64,000 bases of DNA from Arcobacter cloacae (GTDB taxonomy: Bacteria; Campylobacterota; Campylobacteria; Campylobacterales; Arcobacteraceae), in the NCBI RefSeq assembly GCF_013201935.1, contig NZ_CP053833.1, positions 682,001 through 746,000 of the forward strand, given 5' to 3'. The translations under genes were made by a program, and so were the position numbers. The notes beneath the pieces are model-generated. The model worked only from the letters and a program-made list of their open reading frames with translations. It ran no database searches and was not told the DNA's origin. Shown in pieces: positions 25,104 through 34,493 of the stretch (within the stretch, counting starts at the first letter, position 1; each line of letters begins with the position of its first letter).

Positions 25104-27767
25104 ATGAGCGAAAAATACGAACCGTCACAAGTAGAAGATAAATTTTATAAAATATGGGAAGAAAGAGGTTATTTTGAAATAGATGGAAATAAGTCTATTT
25201 GGAAAACAGATTCAAATGGGAAACAAAAAACATTTTCTATCATGATGCCACCTCCAAATGTAACAGGAAGCTTACATATAGGTCATGCCTTGACATTTAC
25301 ATTACAAGATATTATTACTAGATATAAAAGAATGGATGGTTTTAAAACTCTTTGGCAACCAGGAACTGACCATGCAGGAATAGCAACTCAAAATGTTGTT
25401 GAAAAACAATTACTAGCAGAAGGTACAACAAAAGAAGAAATAGGAAGAGAAAAATTTCTTGAAAGAGCATGGAAGCAAAAAGAAACATCTGGTGGAAACA
25501 TAGTTCACCAAATGAGAAAACTTGGAGTTACTCCTGCTTGGAAAAGAGAGCGATTTACGATGGATGAGGGATTAAAAGAGGCTGTAAAAGAAGCTTTTAT
25601 CTCTTTATACAACGAAGGTCATATCACTCAAAATAACTACATGGTAAATTGGTGTACACACGATGGTGCATTATCAGATATCGAAGTTGAACACGAAGAG
25701 GTAAATGGTAAGTTTTACCACATGATTTATAAGTTTGCAGATGGAAGTGGTGAACTTCAAGTGGCAACTACTAGACCTGAAACATATTTTGGGGATACAG
25801 CTATTATGGTTCATCCAGAAGATGAAAGATATAAATCAATTGTTGGAAAAGAAGTATTATTACCATTAACAAATAGAACTATCAAAGTTATCACAGATTC
25901 TCATGTTGATATGGAATTTGGAACAGGTGTTGTAAAAGTTACTCCTGCTCATGACCAAAATGACTATGAGGTTGGAAAAAGACACGATTTAGAGTTTATA
26001 AAGGTATTCGATGAAAAAGGTATTTTAAATGAATACTGTGGAGAATTTGCTGGACTTGAAAGACTAGAAGCACGACCAATTATCGTAAAAGCTTTAGAAG
26101 AAGCTGGATATATCGTAAAAATTGAAGAACATACTCACCAAGTAGGGCATTGTTATAGATGTAAAAATATTGTTGAGCCATTTATCTCTCAACAATGGTT
26201 TTTAAGCTCTGAAATGGCTCAAGAATCAATCAGAAAAACAAAAGAGACTACAAAAGAAAGAGCTGTATCAGGTGAGCATAATGGAACACTTTTTCACCCT
26301 GCACATTGGATAAATTCATATACAGCTTGGATGGATGAATTAAGACCTTGGTGTATTTCAAGACAACTTTGGTGGGGACATAGAATTCCTGTATTTACTT
26401 GTGACGATTGTGGACATCAATGGGCTGATAAAGCGGATGAGCCTGAAATTTGTCCAAAATGTGGAAGTAAACATTATACTCAAGACCCAGATGTTTTAGA
26501 TACTTGGTTCTCATCTGCACTTTGGGCTATGTCGCCGTTAGGTTGGGGAAATAATGGAAAATTAGAAGAGTTATATAACTCAACTGATGAAGAAGATTTT
26601 TATCCAAATTCACTGTTAATTACTGGTTTTGATATTATGTTCTTTTGGGTAGCAAGAATGATGATGATGGGTGAACATTTCAAAAAACAATTACCATTTG
26701 AAGATATTTATATGCACGCATTAGTTAGAGATGAACATGGTGCAAAAATGTCAAAATCAAAAGGAAATGTTATTGATCCACTTGATATGGTAAATGAACA
26801 TTCTGCTGATATTATCAGATTTACTTTAGCATATCTTTGTGTTCAAGGTAGAGACATAAAACTGGGAGCTAAAAACCTAGAGCAATTTAGAAACTTTACA
26901 AATAAACTTTATAATGCAAGTAATTTCTTACAGTTAAATGTAGAAACTTTCCCTGATTTAAAAGATATTGAAATTAAAACACCACTTGGTCTTTATATGC
27001 AAAGTAAATTAAGTGATGCAGTTGATGAGTTAAGAAATGCACTTGAAACTTATAAATTCAACGAATCAGCATCTATTTTATATAAATTCGTATGGAATGA
27101 ATTCTGCGACTGGGGAATTGAATATGCAAAAGCTTCTAAAGATTCAGTTGTAGAACTTGGAGCAATTTTCAAAGAGACGCTTAAGATGGTTTCTCCATTT
27201 ATGCCATTTATTTCTGATTATTTATATCATAAATTAAGTGGAACAACACTTGAAGATGGTGATTCATTAATGATTATGAATTTCCCAAAAGAAATAGCAA
27301 AAAATCAAGAAATCGAAGATATGTTTGCAATCATAGAAGAAGCAATTACAGCTATACGAAGAGCAAAAGTTATCATAGATATGGGTAATTCAAAAATTGC
27401 GAAAGCGTATTTAAAAATCAATAAAAATATTGATGAGAAAACAGCAAAACCATTTATAGAAAAACTTGCAAAAGTTGAGAATTTAGAGTTTGTATCTGCA
27501 AAAGTAGAAAATTCAATCACAGATGTAAGTGATAACTTAGAAGTTTATATCCCAACTGGTGAAATTGATATGACACCAATTATTTCTAAACTTACAAAAC
27601 AACAAGAAAAATTAGAAAAAGAGATAGCAAAATTATCTGGAATGCTAAATAATGAAAGATTCGTAGCAAATGCACCAGCAAATGTTTTAGAAGAAAATAG
27701 AGCAGGGTTAGCATCGGCTGAAAATAAACTAGCTAAGGTTGTGGCTGAACTTAAATCTTTGAGTTAA
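25104..27767 (+). CDS. valS: Valyl-tRNA synthetase
   Basis: Class I aminoacyl-tRNA synthetase, 887 residues. The HIGH motif appears as PPPNVTGSLHIGHAL (near 50) and KMSKS as GAKMSKSKGNVIDP (near 550). The editing domain has TTRPETYFGDTAIMVHP and GTGVVKVTPAHDQND. A four-Cys zinc site is present in the middle (CDDCGHQ and CPKCGSK). The C-terminal arm is a coiled coil (about 820-885) typical of ValRS. Single-gene operon with a strong terminator. Confidence 0.98.
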   Translation: MSEKYEPSQVEDKFYKIWEERGYFEIDGNKSIWKTDSNGKQKTFSIMMPPPNVTGSLHIGHALTFTLQDIITRYKRMDGFKTLWQPGTDHAGIATQNVVEKQLLAEGTTKEEIGREKFLERAWKQKETSGGNIVHQMRKLGVTPAWKRERFTMDEGLKEAVKEAFISLYNEGHITQNNYMVNWCTHDGALSDIEVEHEEVNGKFYHMIYKFADGSGELQVATTRPETYFGDTAIMVHPEDERYKSIVGKEVLLPLTNRTIKVITDSHVDMEFGTGVVKVTPAHDQNDYEVGKRHDLEFIKVFDEKGILNEYCGEFAGLERLEARPIIVKALEEAGYIVKIEEHTHQVGHCYRCKNIVEPFISQQWFLSSEMAQESIRKTKETTKERAVSGEHNGTLFHPAHWINSYTAWMDELRPWCISRQLWWGHRIPVFTCDDCGHQWADKADEPEICPKCGSKHYTQDPDVLDTWFSSALWAMSPLGWGNNGKLEELYNSTDEEDFYPNSLLITGFDIMFFWVARMMMMGEHFKKQLPFEDIYMHALVRDEHGAKMSKSKGNVIDPLDMVNEHSADIIRFTLAYLCVQGRDIKLGAKNLEQFRNFTNKLYNASNFLQLNVETFPDLKDIEIKTPLGLYMQSKLSDAVDELRNALETYKFNESASILYKFVWNEFCDWGIEYAKASKDSVVELGAIFKETLKMVSPFMPFISDYLYHKLSGTTLEDGDSLMIMNFPKEIAKNQEIEDMFAIIEEAITAIRRAKVIIDMGNSKIAKAYLKINKNIDEKTAKPFIEKLAKVENLEFVSAKVENSITDVSDNLEVYIPTGEIDMTPIISKLTKQQEKLEKEIAKLSGMLNNERFVANAPANVLEENRAGLASAENKLAKVVAELKSLS

Positions 27768-27795
27768 TAAAAAAGATTTTTAGTTTGATTTTTAA

Positions 27796-27828
27796 AAAGC
27801 CCCATCAAGTTTTGATGGGGTTTTTTTT
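27796..27828 (+). terminator. Terminator of valS
   Basis: CCCCATCAA (27800-27808) and TTGATGGGG (27812-27820), extended by A/T pairs, with T8 after. It is the strongest GC stem in this part of the window. Confidence 0.93.
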
Positions 27829-27854
27829 ATGTTGAAAAAACTACTTCCTAAAAT

Positions 27855-27877
27855 TAAATAAACTGCTAGTTTATTTA
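27855..27877. promoter_or_regulatory. Operator 1 of the MATE pump gene
   Basis: TAAATAAAC-TGCTA-GTTTATTTA, nine-base perfect arms with a five-base centre, about 76 bases before the MATE start. It shares ATAAAC-N5-GTTTAT with operator 2. The likely ligand is the TetR-family product encoded at 29839-30435, two genes downstream. Confidence 0.6.
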
Positions 27878-27900
27878 GAATTAAACTACTCTCTTGTAAA

Positions 27901-27917
27901 ATAAACCATCAGTTTAT
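27901..27917. promoter_or_regulatory. Operator 2 of the MATE pump gene
   Basis: ATAAAC-CATCA-GTTTAT, the same half-sites and spacing as operator 1, 46 bases downstream (start of ATAAAC to start of TAAATAAAC). It overlaps the A+T-rich core-promoter zone 36 bases before the ATG, so binding here would block transcription. Confidence 0.6.
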
Positions 27918-27952
27918 AAAATATTTTAACAAAATAATAAAAAAGAAATTAC

Positions 27953-29275
27953 ATGAACGTAACAAAAGATAAAATCTCATCTGTTTTTTTTCAATACTCA
28001 ATTCCATCTGTTTTAGGTATGTTGGCTATTTCATCAGCAAGTATTGTTGATGGATTTTTTATAGGAAATTATGTAGGCGATTTTGGACTTGCAGCAATTA
28101 ATATAACTTTTCCTATTTTCTCTTTACTTTTTGGATTTGCTTTAATGTTAGCTATTGGTAGTAGTGTTACTTCTGGAAAGCTAATAGGAGAAGGAGATAT
28201 TAAAAGTGCTTCTATGATTTTTAGTAAAACTATAATTTGTATTACTTTATTTAGTTTTATAACTTCTACTATTTTATTTTTAAATATTGAAACAATTCTA
28301 TATCTTTTTGGTGCAAATGAGAACTTAACAAAAATTGCAATAGAGTATTTATCTATTATGTTGATTTTTATTCCTTTTTTAATGATAGGAATTGTTTTAG
28401 ATTATTTTGTAAGAGTTGATAATAGACCAAATCTTGCCTTTATAGCTTTACTTTTAAGTGCATTTATAAATGTGGTATTAGATTGGTTTATGATTGTGTA
28501 TTTACAAAAGGGTATTTTTGGAGCAGCCTTGGCAACTGGTATTTCTCAACTAGCTTTAATATTTATTTTATTACCTCATTTTTTTTCAAAAAAAGCAACA
28601 CTTAAATTTGTAAAACCTATTGGAAATTATATACAAATAATAAAAGCCTCTTACAATGGAGCTTCAGAGTTTGTAAATGAAATTTCAGTAGGAATAACAA
28701 CTTTGATTTTTAATTATGTGATGATAAAAAATTTAGGTGTAGAGGGAATTGCTGCATTTGCTGTTATAAATTATCTTTTATTGATTGGAATAATGATAAG
28801 TTTTGGAATAAGTGACTCTTTACAACCAATTATTAGTAAAAATTTTGGAGCAAAAGAGAATAAAAGAATAGAGGAGTTTTTGAAATTTGCTTTTATAACT
28901 GTTGGTTTGGTGGGTTTTATAATGATATTTTTAATTATATTTACGCCTAATAGTCTTGCAAATGTTTTTTTAGAAGATACTAATTATAAAACAAAAGAAA
29001 TTGTTTTAAATTTTGCGATGTTTATTTGGATAGCTTTTCTTTTTAATGGTGTTAATTTGGTGATTTCAGCTTATTTAACTGCTATTCATAAACCTTTATA
29101 TTCAATGATTATTGCAATATCACGAAGTTTTGTTTTCCCTGTAATTTTCATATTTGTATTACCATTTTTATTTGAAACTCAAGGGATATTTTTAGCTATA
29201 CCTATGGCTGAATTTATTACTTTTATAATTGCGATTGTTTTATATAAAAGATTTAGCCCAGATAAAATTATATAA
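27953..29275 (+). CDS. MATE-family efflux transporter
   Basis: Na+- or H+-coupled multidrug exporter with 12 membrane helices, 440 residues. Signatures are FFQYSIPSVLGMLAISSASIV and the GNYVGDFGLAAINI stretch in helix 1-2. The second half repeats the pattern (YNGASEFVNEISVGITTLIF), which marks the internal duplication. The start has only a weak ribosome site (AAAAAAGAAA). Two related palindromes lie upstream. The acetyltransferase gene follows after 14 bases, and the TetR gene is convergent with it, so the three probably form a regulated resistance unit. Confidence 0.9.
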   Translation: MNVTKDKISSVFFQYSIPSVLGMLAISSASIVDGFFIGNYVGDFGLAAINITFPIFSLLFGFALMLAIGSSVTSGKLIGEGDIKSASMIFSKTIICITLFSFITSTILFLNIETILYLFGANENLTKIAIEYLSIMLIFIPFLMIGIVLDYFVRVDNRPNLAFIALLLSAFINVVLDWFMIVYLQKGIFGAALATGISQLALIFILLPHFFSKKATLKFVKPIGNYIQIIKASYNGASEFVNEISVGITTLIFNYVMIKNLGVEGIAAFAVINYLLLIGIMISFGISDSLQPIISKNFGAKENKRIEEFLKFAFITVGLVGFIMIFLIIFTPNSLANVFLEDTNYKTKEIVLNFAMFIWIAFLFNGVNLVISAYLTAIHKPLYSMIIAISRSFVFPVIFIFVLPFLFETQGIFLAIPMAEFITFIIAIVLYKRFSPDKII

Positions 29276-29289
29276 ATAGGAAATAAATT

Positions 29290-29826
29290 ATGAAAAATAG
29301 TCTGAATAAATCAAATATAACTCTTAGAATTGCTCAAGAAATTGAGCTTGATAAATTTAAAACAGATTTACAAGAAGCATTTAGAATATCAGCAGAAAAG
29401 GAATTTGGACATGCTTTAGATGAACCAATTCCTTCTGATTTGGATTTTGAAGATACTGTTAATTATGCTGGTGCTATTGTGTATCAAGTACTTTTAGATG
29501 AAAATATCGTTGGTGGAGCTATTGTAGCTATAGATAAAGTAACTCAACACAATAAACTACTACTATTTTTTATAGCAACCAATTGTCATAGTAAAGGTGT
29601 TGGATATGAAGCTTGGAAAGCAATAGAAAAAAAGCATCCAAAAACAAAGGTATGGGAAACAACTACTCCTTATTTTGAAAAAAGAAATATTCATTTTTAT
29701 GTGAATAAATGTGGTTTTAAAATTGTGGAATATTTTAGTAAATATCATCCTGACCCAAATCAAAAATCAGATTCTAATTTTGATGAGCAAGATGATGAGA
29801 TGTTTAAGTTTGAAAAACAAATGTAA
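29290..29826 (+). CDS. GNAT-like N-acetyltransferase
   Basis: 178 residues with the GNAT outline. A central hydrophobic beta region (LLDENIVGGAIVAIDKV and LLLFFIATNCHSKGVGYEAW) includes the acetyl-CoA turn, with SKGVGYEAWKAIE in place of the usual QxxGxG/A. Near the C-terminus VWETTTPYFEKRNIHFYVNKCGFKI, cited as residues about 130-154, fits the last strands of the fold, followed by an acidic tail. It is 14 bases after the MATE gene, with AAATAGGAAA as ribosome site. An antibiotic- or metabolite-acetylating role is possible; the substrate is unknown. Confidence 0.75.
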   Translation: MKNSLNKSNITLRIAQEIELDKFKTDLQEAFRISAEKEFGHALDEPIPSDLDFEDTVNYAGAIVYQVLLDENIVGGAIVAIDKVTQHNKLLLFFIATNCHSKGVGYEAWKAIEKKHPKTKVWETTTPYFEKRNIHFYVNKCGFKIVEYFSKYHPDPNQKSDSNFDEQDDEMFKFEKQM

Positions 29827-29838
29827 AAAATATAAAAT

Positions 29839-30435
29839 TTATCTTTTTAATAAATCTTCTAACATTTTAATATAATCAATTAGATTTTCTTTTAGATTGT
29901 AGTTTTCTAAAGTGATAGATTGTAAATACATACCATCAGCAGTTGCGATAAGGCTTGGAATGAATTTTTTAGCATTTTCATTTAAAGTTTTTTTCGCAAT
30001 CATTTCGTTAAATATTTCATTTGTCGAACTAAATAAATAATCGTAACACTCGGCATTTTTTTGTTTTATAAATTCATTTTCAATATTTAAATACATATAA
30101 AATGTATCTTTCATTAATTTATCAAAAGATTTGTTTTCAGGGTCTGATAAAACTAAATAAAAAGAAAAAAGAGCTAAAAGTTTTTGCGAAAATGTTTGAG
30201 CTTCATTTATCTTTTTTTCTGTATCAATAAAAAATTTTTCACTTTTTTTATCAATTACTTCAAAAATCAACTCTTCTTTTGTTTTGAAATAATGATAAAA
30301 CTGCCCTTTTGACATATTTAAAGATTCAATAAATTTATTTAAAGAAAAATTGTTTACTCCATTTTTTATAAATTCTTCATAGGCTTTTTCACATATAAAA
30401 TCAATTTTTTCACTAGAATTAACTATTTTTGGCAT
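29839..30435 (-). CDS. TetR-family transcriptional regulator
   Basis: 198 residues. The N-terminal HTH (about 27-45) reads NFSLNKFIESLNMSKGQFYHYFKTKEEL, cited by position, with the TetR mark KGQFYHYFKTKEELI. The C-terminal ligand domain is helical and unremarkable. It is convergent with the MATE/GNAT pair, so the obvious regulon is that pair. A separate palindrome (AAATATC-TTAG-GATATTT, 30460-30477) lies 25 bases before its own start and could be for autoregulation. It differs from the half-sites before the MATE gene. Confidence 0.88.
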   Translation of the reverse strand: MPKIVNSSEKIDFICEKAYEEFIKNGVNNFSLNKFIESLNMSKGQFYHYFKTKEELIFEVIDKKSEKFFIDTEKKINEAQTFSQKLLALFSFYLVLSDPENKSFDKLMKDTFYMYLNIENEFIKQKNAECYDYLFSSTNEIFNEMIAKKTLNENAKKFIPSLIATADGMYLQSITLENYNLKENLIDYIKMLEDLLKR

Positions 30436-30459
30436 TTATTATCCCATATTATATTTTGG

Positions 30460-30477
30460 AAATATCTTAGGATATTT
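30460..30477. promoter_or_regulatory. Palindrome in the TetR gene promoter
   Basis: AAATATC-TTAG-GATATTT, seven-base arms, 25 bases upstream of the TetR start. It has the size of a TetR operator but not the ATAAAC half-site seen before the MATE gene, so it may bind another protein or be incidental. Confidence 0.4.
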
Positions 30478-30566
30478 TGACTAAAAAACTTGTTATTTTA
30501 ATCTATATTTCCTTGTTTATATGTTCTAAATCCAGTACAATAAATAATATTTTACTAAGGAAAAAA

Positions 30567-30764
30567 ATGAATGATGGCAAAAAAAGAATAAATATAAAAG
30601 CTGGTTTAAAAGTTAATATTATTCTAAAAGAAGACCAAAGAACTGGAAAACTTACAAGTGGAATTGTAAAAAATATACTTACAAATTCACCTATTCATCC
30701 ACACGGAATAAAAGTGCGACTTCAAGATGGGCAAGTTGGAAGAGTTCAAGAGATATTACATTAA
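30567..30764 (+). CDS. ywbE: YwbE-family small protein
   Basis: 65 residues from the ATG at 30567 (AAGG at 30557-30560). A longer frame from a TTG at 30477 would add 30 hydrophobic residues that are not part of the family. Family sequence: RINIKAGLKVNIILKEDQRTGKL (cited by position), GIVKNILTNSPIHPHGIKVRL and DGQVGRVQEI. This is the DUF2196/YwbE family, widespread and without known function; the fold is a small beta barrel and nucleic-acid binding has been suggested by others. Followed by a bidirectional terminator. Confidence 0.85.
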   Translation: MNDGKKRINIKAGLKVNIILKEDQRTGKLTSGIVKNILTNSPIHPHGIKVRLQDGQVGRVQEILH

Positions 30765-30770
30765 AGTAAT

Positions 30771-30797
30771 AAAATAAAGAGATTTTCTCTTTATTTT
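30771..30797. terminator. Bidirectional terminator
   Basis: AAAATAAAGAG (30771-30781) and CTCTTTATTTT (30787-30797), loop ATTTT. It lies between convergent ywbE and the FKBP gene and its 3' arm touches the FKBP stop. Confidence 0.75.
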
Positions 30798-31218
30798 ATA
30801 AAAGTGAATCAATTTTTACTTTATATTCTAAATCTTTTCCAGCTAATGGATGGTTAAAATCAACTGTTACTTCTTTTTCACCTATCTGTTTTATTATAAA
30901 TTGAATTGGTTGGTCATTTTCATCCTCAGCTTGAATTTGCATACCAACTTTTAAATCTTTAATTCCTTCAAATTGTTCGATAGGTAGAGTTTGAACACCT
31001 GCTGGGTCATATTCGCCATAAGCTTCTGAAGCTGGAACTATAAATTGAGTTGCTTCTCCTGCTTTCATATTCATTATTCTTTTTTCAAGTCCAGCGATTA
31101 CCTGTCCAACACCAAATTGAAATTCAAAAGGTTTATTACTTCTACTTCCATCTACAACTATTCCATCAACTTTTACTTCAAACATTATTTTTACTGTTTG
31201 ATTAATTTGTATTGACAT
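30796..31218 (-). CDS. FKBP-type peptidyl-prolyl isomerase, SlyD-like
   Basis: 140 residues. The N-terminal FKBP part has the motif VDGSRSNKPFEFQFGVGQVIAGLE, cited as residues about 22-45, with the active-site stretch FGVGQVIAGLEKRI. The flap insert typical of SlyD-type chaperone-isomerases follows (about 65-125). It includes PASEAYGEYDPAGVQTLPI and the return strand VDFNHPLAGKDLEY. There is no His-rich metal-binding tail. No signal peptide, so cytoplasmic. It is 20 bases after the RND gene in the same direction with AAGGAAA as ribosome site, so it may share its transcript. Confidence 0.92.
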   Translation of the reverse strand: MSIQINQTVKIMFEVKVDGIVVDGSRSNKPFEFQFGVGQVIAGLEKRIMNMKAGEATQFIVPASEAYGEYDPAGVQTLPIEQFEGIKDLKVGMQIQAEDENDQPIQFIIKQIGEKEVTVDFNHPLAGKDLEYKVKIDSLL

Positions 31219-31238
31219 ATTTTTCCTTATTTAAGTAC

Positions 31239-34200
31239 CTAATTTTCTTTAGGTACTTTTCTTAATTTATGAGTTAGGGTATATAAAACAGGTAGATAAA
31301 TCAGATTTAAAACTGTTCCCCACGCAAGTCCAAATCCAAGAGCGATAGCAATAGGTTGAAATATTACAGCTTCTCCACTTGGGAATAAAATCAAAGATAA
31401 CATTCCAACAACAGTTGTTACTGTTGTAATGATAATAGGTCTAAATCTTTTAGTTGCTCTTTGGAATATTTCGTCCATTGTTTTTGCTTTTTTAAGGTAA
31501 GTCATCATGATAATTCCATCATTTATAACAACCCCTGCGAGTCCTAAAGCTCCAATCATAGAAGGCATAGATAGATTCATCCCCATAACTTGATGACCTA
31601 TTAAAACACCCAATATTGAAAAAGGTATTACACTCATAACAATGAAAGTTTCTCTAAATGAGTTGAATAAATAAAGCATAGAAAGCATGATTAAAACCAA
31701 TGCAAGAGCTGTTGCTAAAAGCATATCTCTTCTTAAATCAGCATTTTTTTCAGCTTCACCTTTTAAAACTACTTTTACTCCACTTTCTTTAATCTCATCT
31801 AATAAAGGTTCTAATTTTTTTAAAACTTCACTTGCTGTGATAATTTCAGGATTAACATTTGCAAAAACATAGAAGTTTTTTATTCCATTATCTTTTATTA
31901 ATTGTTCAAAGGCTTTTATTGTATTTAATTCCACAACTTCATATAAGTTCACAAAAGTTCCATCATTTAAAGGAATTTTGGTACTTTTAAAAGCTTCAAA
32001 ATCATCTTTTTGCAAAGATTTTATTTTTATATCAAGCATCTCTTCTTCATCAAAAGATACAGCTTTCTTTTTTAATAAATATAAATTTGAAAGATAATTT
32101 CCTATAAATGATTCAGTAAGTCCTAATTGTTCACCATAAGGATTTATTTTTATTTTTATCTCTTCAATTCCAAATTTTAAAGAGTTTGAAGAGGATTTTA
32201 TCCCTTCTATTTTTCTTATCTCTTCATCTAATCTTTCTATTGAATTTATAGCTTTTTGGTTATCTGCTGTTATTATTCCTATTTGAATATCAGATTTTAC
32301 AGGTCCTACTCTTCTTTCTAAAACTTCAATTTCATCAAGATTAAATTTTGACTTATAATCTTTATTATTTATATAATCTTTCAATTTTTTTGAGATATCT
32401 TTTGAAGCTTCTTCTCTTGTTCTTCCTTCTTTATCATAATAAAAACTTAAATTTGGAGTTATATATTTATCTAATATATTCATCTCTTTTAGTTTTTGAA
32501 GTTCAACAGTCATATACATAGCATAAGGGAAATTCTCTGTATTATTTCCAACATCTCTTCTAAAACCAGCAACTGAATTAACATTTCTAATAAAAAATTC
32601 ATCACTTTTTTCTAATAAATCAGCTTCGATAGAACTTACTATTTTAAAGGCTTCTTCTAAAGTTGTATTTGCATTCGCTTTTAAAGTTATTTTTACATCA
32701 GTTGAATCAAATTGTGGAAACATTTGAAATCTTGAATCGCTTATAAATTTAAAAGTTAAAATAGGAACTGCAATTAGGAAAATAGTAATAAAAGTTTTTT
32801 TCCAATTCATGAAAAAATGAATAATCTTGTTATAAACTTTGTTTGCTTTTTCCCATGAAGTAACCTTTGAACCTGTTTTTAATACATGAGCTGCATGAAT
32901 TGGAAGAAAAATAAATGATTCTATCAAAGAAGCCACAACCAAAGCACTTAGGGCTATTGGAATTAGTTTCATAACTTCTCCCATTGTTCCACTAATCATT
33001 AAAATTGGTAAAAAAGAAAATAGTGTTGTAAGTGAAGCTATAGTTACGGGTTTTACCATCTCTTTAGCACCCATAATAGCTGCTTCTTTTGGAGAATAAC
33101 CCTCTTCGATGTGTTGTTGGATATTTTCACTAACAACAATAGCATCATCAACAACAATACCAATAGCTATTAAAACACCAACTAAAGAAATCATATTTAT
33201 TGTATAGCCAGATAGATACATATAAACAGCTGCAATTACAAATGAAGTTGGAATACCAACTGCTATAATAAATGACATTCTAGCATTTATTAAAAGAGCC
33301 ACTAAAATAGTAATTAATATAATTCCTAATAGGATATTTGACGTTACAACATTTAATCTATCAATTATTCTTTCACTATTATCATCTGCTATTGAAACAT
33401 TTATATCAGGATTATTTTTTTGAATTTCTGGAAGCATTTTTTTGATATTTTCAACTATTTTAATAGCATCTGCATTATCTGCTTGTATAATCTCTAAAGA
33501 TAAAGCATTTTGTCCATTAAAAGAGTAAAGAGTTGATGACTCTTCATATGTTTTTGAAATCAAAGCTATATCTTTTAGATATATTGATTTTCCTGATATT
33601 TTTACTAAAGTATTTGCAAAATCTTCAGCATTTTTTGCTCCATTATAAGTGGAGATATAGTAGTGTTTTTTGGGGTCTTCAATTTTTCCAATTGGAAAAA
33701 TATATGATAGATTTGAAATTACTGAAAAAACATCATTTTTATTTAATTTTAAAGCATTTATCTTTTTTTCATCTAGTAAAACTTCAAAATATTTATCAGA
33801 ATCACCAAAAACTGTAATCTCATTTATTCCATTTATTGTTAAAAATTTACTTTTTAAATCATCAGCAAAAGGTTTTAATTCATTGATTGAATATTTTTTT
33901 GAAGTAACTGAAACATCGACTAAAGACCTACTTCTATCTAGGGTATTAACGGAAGGTTCATCCATATCAGAAGGTAGATTTGATTTTATTAAAGTTATTG
34001 CATCTTTTATTTTGTCAGATTCTACATATTTATTAAACCCTTTTTTTAACTCTATTACAATAGTAAATCTTCCTGGACTAATAATCGTAGACATAGTATC
34101 AATAGAGTCAAAATTTTTGATTTTATCTTCTATTTGAGAAACAGCCATTTTGTCTAAAATATCAACACTAGCTCCACTATAAGAACCTCTTATTGAAATC

Positions 34201-34337
34201 ATATCTAAATCAAAATTTGGAAAAATCTCTTTGGGTGTTTTTGTATAAGACCATATTCCAATAGCAAAAACTAAAATAAATAGAGTGTAGTTCATACGAG
34301 AGTTTTCAACGAAAAATCTTAAAAGCTTTTCAAACAT
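31239..34337 (-). CDS. Orphan RND-family transporter
   Basis: 1032 residues, full RND size with 12 membrane helices and two large porter loops. The first half has the TM4 proton pair in LIAIGIVVDDAIVVSENIQ; the second half has LGLAGVVINDGIIMMTYLKK, with Asn-Asp instead of the usual Ser-Lys/Asn of AcrB. The N-terminus SYTKTPKEIFPNFDLDMISI is the porter entry. Unlike the other two RND pumps here it has no adaptor or outer channel gene next to it. It may use a shared channel or move substrates such as lipids. It is followed by the FKBP gene. Confidence 0.87.
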   Translation of the reverse strand: MFEKLLRFFVENSRMNYTLFILVFAIGIWSYTKTPKEIFPNFDLDMISIRGSYSGASVDILDKMAVSQIEDKIKNFDSIDTMSTIISPGRFTIVIELKKGFNKYVESDKIKDAITLIKSNLPSDMDEPSVNTLDRSRSLVDVSVTSKKYSINELKPFADDLKSKFLTINGINEITVFGDSDKYFEVLLDEKKINALKLNKNDVFSVISNLSYIFPIGKIEDPKKHYYISTYNGAKNAEDFANTLVKISGKSIYLKDIALISKTYEESSTLYSFNGQNALSLEIIQADNADAIKIVENIKKMLPEIQKNNPDINVSIADDNSERIIDRLNVVTSNILLGIILITILVALLINARMSFIIAVGIPTSFVIAAVYMYLSGYTINMISLVGVLIAIGIVVDDAIVVSENIQQHIEEGYSPKEAAIMGAKEMVKPVTIASLTTLFSFLPILMISGTMGEVMKLIPIALSALVVASLIESFIFLPIHAAHVLKTGSKVTSWEKANKVYNKIIHFFMNWKKTFITIFLIAVPILTFKFISDSRFQMFPQFDSTDVKITLKANANTTLEEAFKIVSSIEADLLEKSDEFFIRNVNSVAGFRRDVGNNTENFPYAMYMTVELQKLKEMNILDKYITPNLSFYYDKEGRTREEASKDISKKLKDYINNKDYKSKFNLDEIEVLERRVGPVKSDIQIGIITADNQKAINSIERLDEEIRKIEGIKSSSNSLKFGIEEIKIKINPYGEQLGLTESFIGNYLSNLYLLKKKAVSFDEEEMLDIKIKSLQKDDFEAFKSTKIPLNDGTFVNLYEVVELNTIKAFEQLIKDNGIKNFYVFANVNPEIITASEVLKKLEPLLDEIKESGVKVVLKGEAEKNADLRRDMLLATALALVLIMLSMLYLFNSFRETFIVMSVIPFSILGVLIGHQVMGMNLSMPSMIGALGLAGVVINDGIIMMTYLKKAKTMDEIFQRATKRFRPIIITTVTTVVGMLSLILFPSGEAVIFQPIAIALGFGLAWGTVLNLIYLPVLYTLTHKLRKVPKEN

Positions 34338-34453
34338 TAAATTCCTTTATAAAATTAAAAAGGCATTATAGTTTACAAATATTAATAACTTGTTAATATT
34401 TATTTAGAAAAAAATCAGATAAACCCAAAAAAGAGTACAAAAAGAGTAAAGTG

Positions 34454-34474
34454 GTTAGTTATAATTTTACTAAC
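34454..34474. promoter_or_regulatory. -10 box inside an inverted repeat, small-ORF promoter
   Basis: GTTAGT (34454-34459) and ACTAAC (34469-34474) flank TATAATTTT, so the -10 hexamer 34460-34465 sits in the spacer of a dyad. A short frame starts 29 bases downstream. The toxin-antitoxin promoter at 34587 shares TTAGTTATAAT with it. The gap 34338-34622 holds only these elements and the small frame. Confidence 0.45.
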
Positions 34475-34493
34475 TCAATAAGGGATTAATAAA

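Noticed and set aside
31233-31258. Hairpin AAGTACCTAA/TTAGGTACTT between the orphan RND gene and the FKBP gene
   Set aside because: No T tract on the minus strand; it overlaps the RND stop. It could be a processing or weak attenuation site, but the evidence is thin.
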